DNA of 64,000 nt from Casuarius casuarius (taxonomy: Eukaryota > Chordata > Aves > Casuariiformes > Casuariidae). A program made the translations under genes and the position numbers. Under the pieces are notes generated by a model. The model was not told where the DNA came from, searched no databases, and worked only from the letters and a program-made list of their open reading frames with translations. Shown here piece by piece: positions 1 through 11,536 of this stretch. The stretch lies in the NCBI GenBank assembly GCA_003342895.1, contig PTFA01000111.1, forward strand, positions 2,993,607-3,057,606. Reading direction: 5' to 3'. Within the stretch, counting starts at the first letter, position 1. The number at the start of each line of letters is the position of its first letter.

Positions 1-3000
1 GATAGACCCAAAAGAGAGACCTATGTTAGTGTTCCTACTGAAAGATGATAGTGTGGCACGAAAAACAGTTGTGTTTGGCTCACTGAATGACCAGTTACTG
101 CATAAGTACTAGCTGACTAATCCACACTTTCCCAAGCTGGTACTTTAGGGACAGGAGAGGGAGCTGAAGATAATGCGGTGAGGTCAAGGAGATGCCAGGC
201 TTTATTTCTGTTGTTCACAGAGGGACTTTTAATGTAGCCATCTTCACCCTGAATACAGTGGTAAAATACATGCATTATCTTTAGTTCTTCAACAGGCAGG
301 ATGGGTAGTATAAACCTCATTGATACTGTTCTTTAACTAACNTTAAGTTAAATTTGTATCTCAAATTCCATTGTACAACTACTCTTGTGCCCCCTGAAGC
401 CTCAACAGTCCATCTGCATAACAACTTATATTGGTTCCAAAGGGGTTAATAGTACTGCTAAGTCTGAGTGGATGATCAGGGTGTTTTGTACACTTTCTTT
501 GCCTGCATTTTCAAGATGCAAGATGGCAAAGAGGCGAGGCCTGCATCCTCTTCTCTATTTCATACCATTAAAAATATTCTTTCTATATAATGCTGGAAAG
601 AGTTGCTTGATGCCAGCAAGCAGGTCTGCTGAGCAACAAAGTCTCTGTTGAGGTTCATGAGCAGCTTCTCATTTGGACTAAACAAGAAAAGCAATTGCAT
701 TCCTTTTAAAGACCAGAAAAATCAGAAGCCTCTGTATACATACTGGAATGCACAGAGAAGCTTCCATTAACAACTCTGGGCAAATGGGAATGGATAACTA
801 GTTGGTCTCCATACTCCCAAAGCAGGAAAATTGGAAGAGGATCTGGCAGCATCATCTTCAGAGGGAACAGAAATCAAGATTCCTTGCATGCAGAATGATC
901 TGTAAATCTGGGTAGGATTTCTGAACTGAGCCAGCTTTCTTTTTGTTACCATTATGCTGAGGAAACAAAATTGCCTGTATGGTCTTTGTGAATAGAAATA
1001 TCTGTCTCATATCTCAATTTCTGCTCATTGCAGATGATAACCTGCAGTTTTGATACAACACAGATTGTGATCTGGGAAGTTTTGTTGCTATTAACTCATG
1101 ACTGTTCCCTGTGTGGAGTGTGTGCCTAGTTCCTCCACCACTGATGTCATAAGATCTGGCACATAAGGAGGGACTTTCCTTTATATGGTTTGATAATATT
1201 AGTGCCTACTCTGGCCTTTGTTTTCATTTATTCTGGAGCATGGTTACCTTCTGAAAATATGTNACTATGATTTAGCTCCTTGAGTAAATTGCTCAAGAAT
1301 TCAAGAAAGCAGTGATTACAGGCAAAGCTTATACAGTGAAGTTGGGGTGTTACACTTCCATAACCCATTCAACACCTTTCTTCAATTGGGGTGTCTTCTT
1401 TGGTTTCACAAGAAAAAGATATTGCATGGAAATCCAGTACTAGCTCATTATAAATACAGAGCAGATATTAGCCATTATTTTCCATTAACTTTCAGAGAGT
1501 TCAGCCCCCCTGTGTAGAATTAGGAAGACTGTCATAGTTAAACAAGGTGATCAAAACAATCTGAATCCCTCTGCCACAGAGAGGCATCCTTTTATTATTT
1601 TTTAATCTTAAAATAATTATGACATTTATTTATCTATTTATTACCCTCAGTGGGATGGAAAGGGATTAACAGTCCCTGATGTGAATCAGGGAAAGATGCA
1701 AATGGAAAACAGGTAGTTTGGGCACTGCTATCAGACTTGCAAAGTGGTAAGTAAAGTCTGAAAAGTGAGCCGGAGAAGCTGAGTAAACACACTGGCTCTT
1801 CCCGAGCTCTGATGTTGCAACAGCTCTGCTGTTATTAGTGTTTCAGCTAGTTCAGGTATGTCTATCAAACTGCAGTCACACCTTTGGATGACAGTAGTCA
1901 CATGCCTACAGATGATAGCAGCTCTGGTATTGGGAGTGAAATAGTTTTGGGCCCCAGCAACAAGAGGACTCATTGTTAGGTATATCCTTGCTGATACCAC
2001 AAGTGCTTCAGCATGTACACAGGGACCTCACACAGAGTGACAGGGAGGATTGGAGCTTGATGGAATCAAAATAGGACTGTGTTTTTTATCTCTCCCTTTC
2101 TGTCTTTTATCCCCAGTGAAAACTACATTTTCCATAAAACTAAATCACATACTTTCTCAAATACAAACAGGTCTGTAATTTTCTCCCCTTAAAGTTCCTA
2201 GATAATTATCTGAAAATACAATTACTTCGAGTCAAAATCTTTGTAAGCCTTAGCTGACAGTGGTCCATGGTTTACTGGCTAACAAGAAATGCTTTAGCTG
2301 AATAGCATATAATATGTGATGGAGTAAATTTAATGTAATATCATCAACAGTTACACTGTCTTTGTTACTGACTAAATGTGATCTATTAGCTGGCCTTCAA
2401 GAACATGGATACATAGTTTATGTCTATATCGGGAATTTGGGGAGCATTTCTGAGCAGTCAAGTCTGGGTGAGAGTCACAGTTGCTTGCCAGCTCTATATA
2501 GGAGAGACCTCAGTTTGCACTACTTCCCCACTACACATACACACACAGTGAAAACAGTTGTGTGGCCCAAATGTGACCTTCAACATGTTTCAGACAGCTG
2601 TATGATCTTGATTACTGGGGGAATAGGACCTCACACACCCGACCGTCACAGCACACCCGAAGTAGGAACTGTAGACGTAGCTAAAGCTGAATTGCTCCAG
2701 GTCAGGTGAGCTGCAGTGTATTGACCTTTGGCATTAGGATGGACTTCAGTGAAAGATGTTTCCATGAAGTTGTTTTACCTTCCATTTGATTTGGGCTAAG
2801 AGTCACTCAGGCAATCAGTTGTTGCAGCCCAGATTATGAGATAATTCATGTAACCTGCCTAAGCTTGAAAATAATAAAACCCACAAGATCATAAATAAAA
2901 GTATAGAAGATTGCAATAAGCATGTAAGTTTCTGAACTACATCAGGTCTCACTGTTCTTGTGCCGTGTAGTACCTGGTTATGTCACCCTTCTGTTGAGAA

Positions 3001-4810
3001 GAGCCCATCAAGTTAGTCTAGCCAACTAAGTGAAGATACCTTGATAAAAAGGAAACTCAAGATTGTAAGGGAACTGATATTATCCGGCCTGGTTGTGGTG
3101 ATACAGACATTTCTAAGAGTTATCACAGATGGTTACAGCTTAGATCAGAATTCAGGCTGCATATTAAAAGGTGAACTATGTCATAGACGTTCCGATCATA
3201 AGGACTTAGACCAGCCTTTCATCAGTGTCCTTAAGCCTTTCCCATATCACCTCTTGTATAGGAGTGAGAGGTGGTTCCTATGAATGTCTTTTACATGGTA
3301 ACGAGGTAAAATAACATGGTAAATACTTTGATTCAGTGGCTGTTGCCTTAGACTAAAAATAATTCATTTTGCTTTTCTAAAATGGATGAAATAGTTTCTG
3401 CAGTCTTAAGACTGTGCCCAAACCCAACAGTAGCATTCAGCAATGACTTGTTCCCCAAAGCAGGGCTTGAACTGGCTCTAAGTTAGCACGTGTAAAGCAA
3501 GAACGGTTAAGTTGACTAGTCTTGTAATTAAAGTGATATAGCATATGAAAATTGGCTTGCCCACGCTCAGATTATTTGAATAGAAATATTCAGCATAAGA
3601 GACTTCTCCAAAACAAGAAAGTCTGCATGCCAGTAATGAGAGACAGTGTGAATCATCGCTGTTCAAAACATAATGTGATACCTGCCATCACTGTTCTATT
3701 GCTCTATTGTTTCTACGCCATGTTGCTTGCTAAAGACCTCCAAATAATTCCTCATTTTTTTATATGAAATTATGGTAAGAATTAAGGGCAAGCTTTCTTC
3801 ACTGCCCATCACTGGAAGATCTCCTGAGGACTCCATTTAAAGTGGGAGGAGGATGGGGGAGGAAAAGCCGCAGCAGCTATTTTGGAACTAGTGATTAATG
3901 ATTGATTTCTTCCTATAGTCAATCACAATTCTAAAATTATTGGCAGTAATCATCACGTACAAAAAACAAAAGGTTACAAGTCCACAATATAGCACATTCA
4001 GATGAGGACTGTCCTATTTGCTTTGATATCAATAAAAGTTTTACAGAATGTTTTGCTAAAAGAAAATTACTCTGGAATTTAGACCAAAAGTTCAATGCAA
4101 AAGGACTACATTTTCCCCAACTGCTCTTCATTTTTCAAAAAATATGTACAAAATGCATTCAGTTCTGCATTAATGCTACATACAAAAAACAAAAAAAAAA
4201 TTTGCCTGTGTGTGGGTTTTACATATTCAGGAATATAGCTGTTCAGGTTAATAAATCAGCCCCAATATTAAAACATGAGTGTCTTTAAAGTGCATGAGCA
4301 ATTGTTTTTACAATATAACTAATACATCTCAAAATACGAATGAGCAAGAAAAGCTCTTAGAACATGAAGTAAGCATTTCACTAAGTATCTCTTGGGAAAC
4401 TAGAAATTCCCCTGGAAGTTCTCATTTTAAATCTTCCATAAAAAACTGTTTATACTCAAGTCCAAGCTTGTAAATGATTTTAGGGAAGCAAGAGAAAAGA
4501 GAAAATGAGAAACAAAAATAAACAATTTCCAGTTAACATGGCAAGTATAACTTAACTCAGTCACACCATGTAATTAATTTTTCAGTTTCCCTTTTGGCTA
4601 TTATGAGTGATCATCCAAAAGATATGTATCTTTTCAGAAATAGAAGCTGCACCAGTATTCCTATGAAACAGTAGCAACAACAAAAAAAACAGCAATATAT
4701 CTAAATAAACAAGCATGGTTTTGAGGGGTTGGGGTTTTTGCTGATTTTTTTTTCATTTTTAATAATCACACCCTAGAAATAAATCTTAAGACAATGTAAA
4801 TCTCACTTAC
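1..4810 (-). other. Putative XG intron 1 (partial); no other gene seen
   Basis: AT-rich unique sequence. I looked on the minus strand for a DFDLADAL-type second exon with a good acceptor and found none. Short open frames here lack splice sites or domain similarity. There is a short CA-rich stretch near 2528-2547. Nothing else is supported. Confidence 0.5.
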
Positions 4811-4871
4811 CCCTCACATGGACTAGAAGAAAACCAAGGCACAAAAGAAGGATATTTCTTAATCTCCCCAT
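4811..4871 (-). CDS. XG: Putative XG exon 1: signal peptide (partial gene)
   Basis: The minus strand has an ATG at 4871 in strong context (gaccATGG). It encodes MGRLRNILLLCLGFLLVHVR, a basic start plus hydrophobic core typical of a signal peptide, then one base of a Gly codon and a perfect donor G|gtaagt. The coding length is 61 nt ending in phase 1, exactly as in CD99 exon 1. The exon lies 6.6 kb past the CD99 stop in the same orientation. In humans, XG (a CD99 paralogue carrying the Xg blood group antigen) follows CD99 in this way, and its signal peptide similarly ends in a His-x-Arg-Gly motif. I find no second exon in the remaining 4.8 kb, so the gene should continue off the left edge. The call rests on synteny and exon design; a chance signal-peptide-like ORF is the alternative. 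Confidence 0.6.
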
Positions 4872-5924
4872 GGTCTTCTATGCAGTGCTCTGATTGCGCC
4901 AGTTGTTTTTCCGAGCGATGACAACGATAGATGTTGCAACCACAGTGCCAAGGTTTGAGGGAGACCCTTTTAATCAGTGGCTCTACCCGAAGAGTTCACT
5001 CACCATCAAACTCGAGCACTGAGGAATCAGAACAGAGAGAAGTCCCTAAAAACCTGCTCCTATTTGTTACAGGACAAATAACAAAAGCAGACAACCGCTC
5101 TACAACCAAGCCACGAGTAGCAATGTAGGTGCCACCTGCCCTCTAAGAAACCTATTTATCAACCAGGCAGCTAACGTGGAGGGAAAGGAAACCAGCACCA
5201 GCACCCAATAAGAAGGGAGCCAGCACTCTCTTAATCCACCTCCTTCCCTGAGGGAAAGCCAACCCATTTTGCATCTTCCCCTGCAAAGTAGGGTGTGGTG
5301 CTGTAGGAGCTAAAATAACTCATCAGAGGAGACAGGCCTAGTCTGAAGTGTACCTGAAAAATCTCTCATATATCTTCTGTACACAAAGAGCTGTCCCCTA
5401 ACTCACTTTTTGGACTGATGATAGAGGAAATCCTGTCAAAATCCTAATCAGGAACTAAAGCAGTGGAATTGGGGAAGTGGAGGACAAGAATCTGCTCTGC
5501 AGAGACTCAGGGATTGTCTACAGAGGGATAACAAAAAAATCCGGGATGATAAACTCAAACTGCAGTTCATACTCCTGAACTGAAGCGTGCTAAGGTCCCT
5601 GGTAGATGCCCTTATTCATAAAGCAAATTTTGTCTGTATGACTTTTTGCATTGATCTAAACACATTTTTAAATACAGATATCCACACACATCCTAAAGAA
5701 AGAAAGATCTCAGATAATGTGATAGCACAGTCTGAGCAGAAGAACAAAAAGCTTTGGAAAGTGAACAGACATCAACGATACATACACGAACGTATATCAA
5801 CATCACTGACACGATTTAAATACAGTTTTGTCATCGTATCTCTCTAGCAAACATGTATGCCCATGCATTTGTGTGTTGAAGTGGATTATCACTGTCACAC
5901 TGGTGCCCTGCTCCAAAAAGAANC

Positions 5925-6240
5925 CTGGTCCGCTGCTCCCTCTCATTTGGGTTAAGCTGCAGATGTTTTTGCCATCGCTATTTTGACTACGGCAGCAAAT
6001 ACACTCAGGACATTGTTACCATTAACAGCAGATCCATACGCTGCTGNTGTGATCCAATCTGATCTGGAGCAAAGGTGGGCCCCAAGTGCATTCCTGTTGA
6101 ATTACCTGGAACATATGATGAAACGTTTGCATGAAATTCATACTTCTGTGTTAAGTGCAAGAAAACAGATGATCCAACCTAAGCTGGACTGATAAAAGAT
6201 GACAGTTGTGGATCTTGCAAGAAGCTTGATGTTTGAGCTA
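5925..6240 (+). pseudogene. Possible decayed coding fragment, family unknown
   Basis: One plus-strand frame reads as protein-like text interrupted by stops. It contains FDYGSKYTQDIVTINSRS, then PKCIPVELPGTYDETFA, then NSYFCVKCKKTDDP and DDSCGSCKK, with three in-frame stops in between. The CxxC pairs resemble a zinc-ribbon-like segment, but I do not recognise the family. A different frame is open for 69 codons and could be the one that matters, or neither. It may be chance. Confidence 0.2.
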
Positions 6241-7648
6241 ATTGGCATTTTTTTTTCCCACAAATCTGAATCAATATAATAGGAATAGGTTTATGTTGTA
6301 CTGGCTTTTTGTATCACACAGCTGCACCATTTTTAAGTTAGTAATAGAAACCATAAAGTTGAATTTATGTATTATGATTCTGCTTGTCAAAGCCAATTGC
6401 TGAATCTCAGAAAAGTTAAGGGCATTTAGGTTTGAGAGATGACTTTGTCAACCACAGACATCACAGACATTCACTAGCTTTATTTCCAAACAGTTGTTCT
6501 CATGAGTGAAGTCCTACCTAAATGCCTTATCTCAACTGACTGCTGATAGTAGCCAAAGTTATCTTTGGGATAACTTATTGGGGGTATTGAAGATTATTAA
6601 ATTAAGTTTGAAGATGATACACTCCTTGTCTATTTCTTCTGTCTAGCTAAACAAAAGCAATAAATACAAAGGTGGCATAGGAAGGATGAGCTGGATGAGC
6701 GGACCCAGTGTGGGAGTCAGGATGTCCCAAATACTTACCCAAGTTCTGTTGCAGTGCCTTGCAAGAGCTTTTTAATATCAGCTCTCTCTGTCAAATAGAC
6801 ATGCAACCACTAGCCAAAAATATCAACTAAACAATATTGAATTTTGAACACAAATACANGGCCTTACAACCAACTATAAAGTGTGTTTTTGTCACTTTGA
6901 GAAATCATTTACCCATCTTTTCCTATTGAAAAGAAAGACAAAGCTTTGCCTACATTCACTTGACATGGCTCATGACTTGCCTTATTTTTGTACTTGTTCT
7001 TTCAGGAAAAAAAGAACATATACTTAAGGAATAGCAAATGGGTGGAGAGATGCAGCCAGTAGGTCTGTCTGTTCTCTATACCATATACTTTTACCCTGTC
7101 TTTTAAATGAGACAAGCTAAAGGAAAACAAGAGGATAGTCACAACTTAGCAGTTGTAGCCCCATCCTTCCTGTGGGCAGAGGTTAGACATTGCTCTCTTT
7201 AGCACAGGTGACCTGTTCTATGAGTCTATCGGAGATGAAAGAACCAAATTATAAACTAGAACTACTTGGGAAAGCCACTAACATCCTACAGTATTAATCT
7301 TTTGTCATAAAAATAGAAACATTTTAATTAAAACCTTGAAACATCTGGTAATTTGAGACATTAATCTAAATGTAAGCCAAACACACAAGTGATTCAGTGA
7401 TACAATTTCTTGGCAATAGAAGAATACAGTTGCTACATGCAAGCTACGATGCTTGCTAAAACTTCAGTAGTTTTCACAAACAGATGGAGGAACATGCATT
7501 TTAGTATTTAATCCTTGTGGTTCTTTAAGTACTCCAAATGTAGGGGTTTGAATAAACTGTATTTTTACTCCATTCAAATGTTACAGTCTTTTTCCTGTCC
7601 TTAATCATCTCTTCATTTTTTTCGAGTGTGTCCTCTATATCAGCATAA

Positions 7649-7732
7649 NNNNNNNNNNNNNNNNNNNNNNNNNNNNNNNNNNNNNNNNNNNNNNNNNNNN
7701 NNNNNNNNNNNNNNNNNNNNNNNNNNNNNNNN
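7649..7732. other. Assembly gap (84 N)
   Basis: A run of 84 N followed directly by 33 A (7733-7765). The poly-A edge suggests the missing sequence is, or borders, a homopolymer or a retroposon tail that could not be resolved. Confidence 0.98.
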
Positions 7733-7767
<35 letters not shown>

Positions 7768-9533
7768 AGGGAGAGCCTCTCCCCCAGGAACAGTAGAGTT
7801 TAAATAGTGACCTAAAAGAATTAGTCAGAAAAAAACTGAAATACATAACTGGGCATGCAATTAAGCTCTATGTAAACTGAAAGGTGAGTGTGTTAAAAAG
7901 TGATTTCCTTAACATTCAAAATTTGGCACAGATTTTGAAATGAGCATGAATAGGAGCTACAATCAAAAGCTGCTAGATTTTATGTTTAAGAACGGCCCTG
8001 TTTTCATCTCCTCAGCTTGACAAATTCCTTCAGATATGTTTAGATAAGTATTTGAAACAGACATCCCATTCGAAAACCCTTAAAACATTTTTAAAGCAGC
8101 CCTTTTACTGATTATCGAGGTGAACTAAATTGCAACCTCAACTCCCTTGTAGATGCTACAGTAACATTATATTCTAGAACAAGAAGATCCTGCTTTACTT
8201 TTTTTCTCCTGTTACTTCAGGTAGCTTGAACACCACCAGGAGCAATGCAGTACTCCTCAAAGGAGTAAGCTAAACTACAACTCAAGATGGTGTGCCAAAG
8301 CAACCAGACAGATTTGTGTGTTGCCATCTACTTAAGCTCATTTATTTTAATGGTGAAGGTACTTTGCAGGAGTGAAACTTGGGCCTGGAAAGGGCAGTAT
8401 TTTTTCATCCCACTGTACCATCTAATTGAAGCCCATACAGAAACTGGGACTAATTCCCAAACTGTGATCTGAAAGTCACAGAGAACCCATGATGGGCAGC
8501 AGCTGATCTGTGGAAGATGACCACAAAAGTAGTTCAGTATGGTGAGAAAGAATTTTGGTGAGAAAGATAATCTTCTTTGACCCAGTAAATGTGAGAACTA
8601 ATGAATAAGGATATTTAGTTAGGCAATGCAAGAGCTATTTGGCTAGGAAGACACAAGATTGAAGTTTCAAAGGATAGAGTGGTGTGGCATTTAGTGATAT
8701 ATTCCAATTAACACTCTGGTAATTGAAAAATAAGTGAACTGCTAGGTGTTATCCACAGATGGCTAACAGAAGCCCACAAAACAGCAGTTTCTTTCTCATA
8801 AGAAGAGACTAGTCTGAGATTCCAAGCCTTTCAGCTCTTCTCTTTACTCATTTCTCTCTAGGTGGCAGCAGCCAATCTTCCATTCAAGAGGAGAGGGCTG
8901 CTGATATCAGCCTTATAATATGCATTACCTCTAAGCATCATCTTTAGGTTTGGCTGCTTTGTGGAGGAGGAGGTAGCTGTGCCTACATTTCATGCAGCAA
9001 ACTATGCCCATTTATACTGAAAAATTCAGCAAGTTTCTTGCTATTTAGTCAGTTGGCAACCCCCACCATCTCATTTGGGTTTGGTCGTCTCATATCAGAG
9101 GGTGAGTAAATGACGCAAGAACCACTGCAAGGGTGTCTGCTCCTGAAGGCACCAATGACATCTGGATGGGGAACACAAACGCCCTTCTCTTTGCCATTTC
9201 TGTACGTCTATACCAAACACTCTATTTCTGCATGTATTTTCATTTTATTTGGTGTTACCAAATCTAAGTGTTTTTGTTGCTTTTGTCATTCACACAGATG
9301 TCTTCTCCCACGCACTTCATATTGGTAAACAGCCTGTGAAAGCACTTGTGGCTGTGTGGCTACTGGCCAACTTCCTTCTAAGCTGATTGAGACTTTTGTA
9401 AGAAATAAATCTGATTTGCTGATGGAGCAGCAAGAATCTCCCTTTGAAGACAGCTCCTCTGGTACAGCCCCAAACTTTTGTATTTCTAGAGCTACTAAGA
9501 AGGAAAATACTTAAACATTTTCTTTTTTTAAAA

Positions 9534-9539
9534 TTTATT
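9534..9539 (-). promoter_or_regulatory. Candidate CD99 polyadenylation signal AATAAA
   Basis: Reading the minus strand from the stop codon, this is the first canonical AATAAA I found, and a G/T-rich stretch follows near 9470. It would give a 3' UTR of about 2 kb. An ATTAAA at 11476-11481 is only 30 bases past the stop and seems too close, and weaker variants exist near 10660. The true 3' end is unproven. Confidence 0.3.
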
Positions 9540-11510
9540 TTTAGAAAAAAAATCACAATGTCAATAGGAGGTTTTAGTGAGTAATTTTTTGGCTTGCAAA
9601 AGCTGAAGGAGGATTCAAGAGTCTGGTTAGCTAAAAGCTAGTTGAAGCTCCCCCCGTCCCCACTTCTATCCCTGTCAAACACTGCCCTATTTCTGTTTTC
9701 TCTGCACTTGGCATTGATACGAGATACCTGTTCATTCATACAGGAAAACAGTACATTTCATTTGTTTGTATTTATGTATATCAAATATTTTATATATAAA
9801 TCACTTCTCCACCCCTGAACACACTTAAAGGTTTTAGCATTTTTACGCTAAAAATAAAATGGGGAAAAATATAGGTTTACAAATTAATTCCATAACAAAA
9901 GACTAAAATTGGTGTGAAGATTTGCAGTAAGCCAAAAAACACATATAAGAAATTCTTAAATGAATTATCCTTGACATACATTCATATTTGAATGTAGATA
10001 TTTAAAGGTTTAAAATCCAAATTCATAATGATTTCTAGGATATTCCATGAAATGTCACCTTTCTCTAGAACTTTGCCAAGTGGCTAAAGCACATTACTAA
10101 GACACATATTGTAAAACTGCATGAAAATTGGAAACAGTTAGAATGAAAGACAACAGAACTGGTCAGGCTACTCCTTCCAGACAGCACTAGTTATTAAACC
10201 AGACTTAGTCCTTTAACTGTTACAGGTGAGCAGTTTTCCATGTTTCTGCAGATCCTTGAAACTTTTTTGTGGCTTTCAAGAGGCACAGCAAAGCTCCTAA
10301 GTGATTTCAGTTGAGGATGCAACCATAGCCCTTTTCTTCCTGATGGCAATCTTTCACAAGTCCGAAAGTACTCATCACGTGTTTGTTATTTATGCTGTCC
10401 AGAGGAGGCTTGTGGAGTGAGGCTGGGTTGTTCTGGTCAGTCTCGGTACTACGTACTTCAGAGTTGTAGTACTGTTTCTGCCTTTTAAGCGTATATTATA
10501 AACCTTCTGAATTCAAAGTATCAAATTATTTTCTGCTAAGTTTCTGGTAAGGTAAGCCTGAAGATGCTAATCCCCACTCCCCAGTACTTCATTCACAACT
10601 GTTCAGACAATTGCCAAATATCANTCTCACAAGATGTACAAAATTCAATTATTTTTCTGGTTTATAAATCAGGCTTTTCCACATCTAACCAGCTCAGTAC
10701 TTGCTAAGCAGGAAGAAGAGCCAGAAAGGCTGAAGGATGTGTGTACTAATTTGGATGTTTTGAATCTGTACCAGACAGATGCAACGAAAAAAAATGCAAA
10801 AAGAAAACTCCAAATTTTTGTCTCTTAGCTGCTGAAGAACAAATATCTTTTCCCTGGTGGCTGATCCAGGCAGCTACACAAATCGTATCAACAGCGCCCA
10901 CACTAAGATCCATTATCCTATCCACACACAGTGAACCATATTATCCAACATATGTATGTTCTTCCCTAGGTAGTATTTTGCTTTCAGGTGTCCACAACAT
11001 ATACCAAGTTGTTTTGGGTTTGTTTTTTGTTTGTTTTTTTTAAAAAAAACTCTTCATTTTTAAGTGAAGACGTAAGAAAGTCGTCTTGGTACATTCATTT
11101 CATACAGGATATTAAAAAAATGCTTGCACTGCCTAAAAGCAATGGCACAACAAAACATTAACTGCTTATTGTTTTTGGAGAGGTGAGGAAAAGTTAAACA
11201 TACTGAATGCACTTGGGACACACCCATTTGTCATAGGAATAAAGGAAAGAATGTAAAGGCACAACATATTTCTACATTCCTGTCATTAAGGCCAAATATT
11301 GGTGTGCAACACTGCTTCACAGGGCTAACCATACAGAAGTACTCAGGTCTTTTAAGTCACACTCCCAAAGATGCTTCAAACAAGGACTATTTTCTCAGTC
11401 ATCTTCAGACTGTTGTTTACATTATACTTTTTGGTTTTCTTTTTGTTTCAGGCAGAAAGCAGGCTCTCTATCCAGTTTAATGGTCTTTTCTTCATCATGT
11501 TTTCCTTGAT

Positions 11511-11536
11511 TTAGTTCTCCAGAAGCGTGCGCTGTA
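11511..11536 (-). CDS. CD99: CD99 exon 11: C-terminus and stop
   Basis: The acceptor is cactttttag|TACAGC. The coding part reads VQRTLLEN then TAA (stop at 11511-11513); human CD99 ends VQRTLLEK. The 3' UTR continues to lower coordinates. Confidence 0.94.

Larger units (their letters stand above)
4872..9500. other. Intergenic region between CD99 3' end and putative XG
   Basis: It holds the 5' leader and possible promoter of the putative XG gene (not CpG-rich, no clear TATA box), a coding-like patch at about 5925-6240, and an assembly gap at 7649-7732. Otherwise there is no gene or recognised repeat that I can support. Confidence 0.5.

Noticed and set aside
117..320. Minus-strand text LLDLTALSSAPSPVPKVPAW as a possible XG exon 2
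   Set aside because: Only faintly like the DFDLADAL-Pro-rich module, with no convincing acceptor or phase-1 donor.
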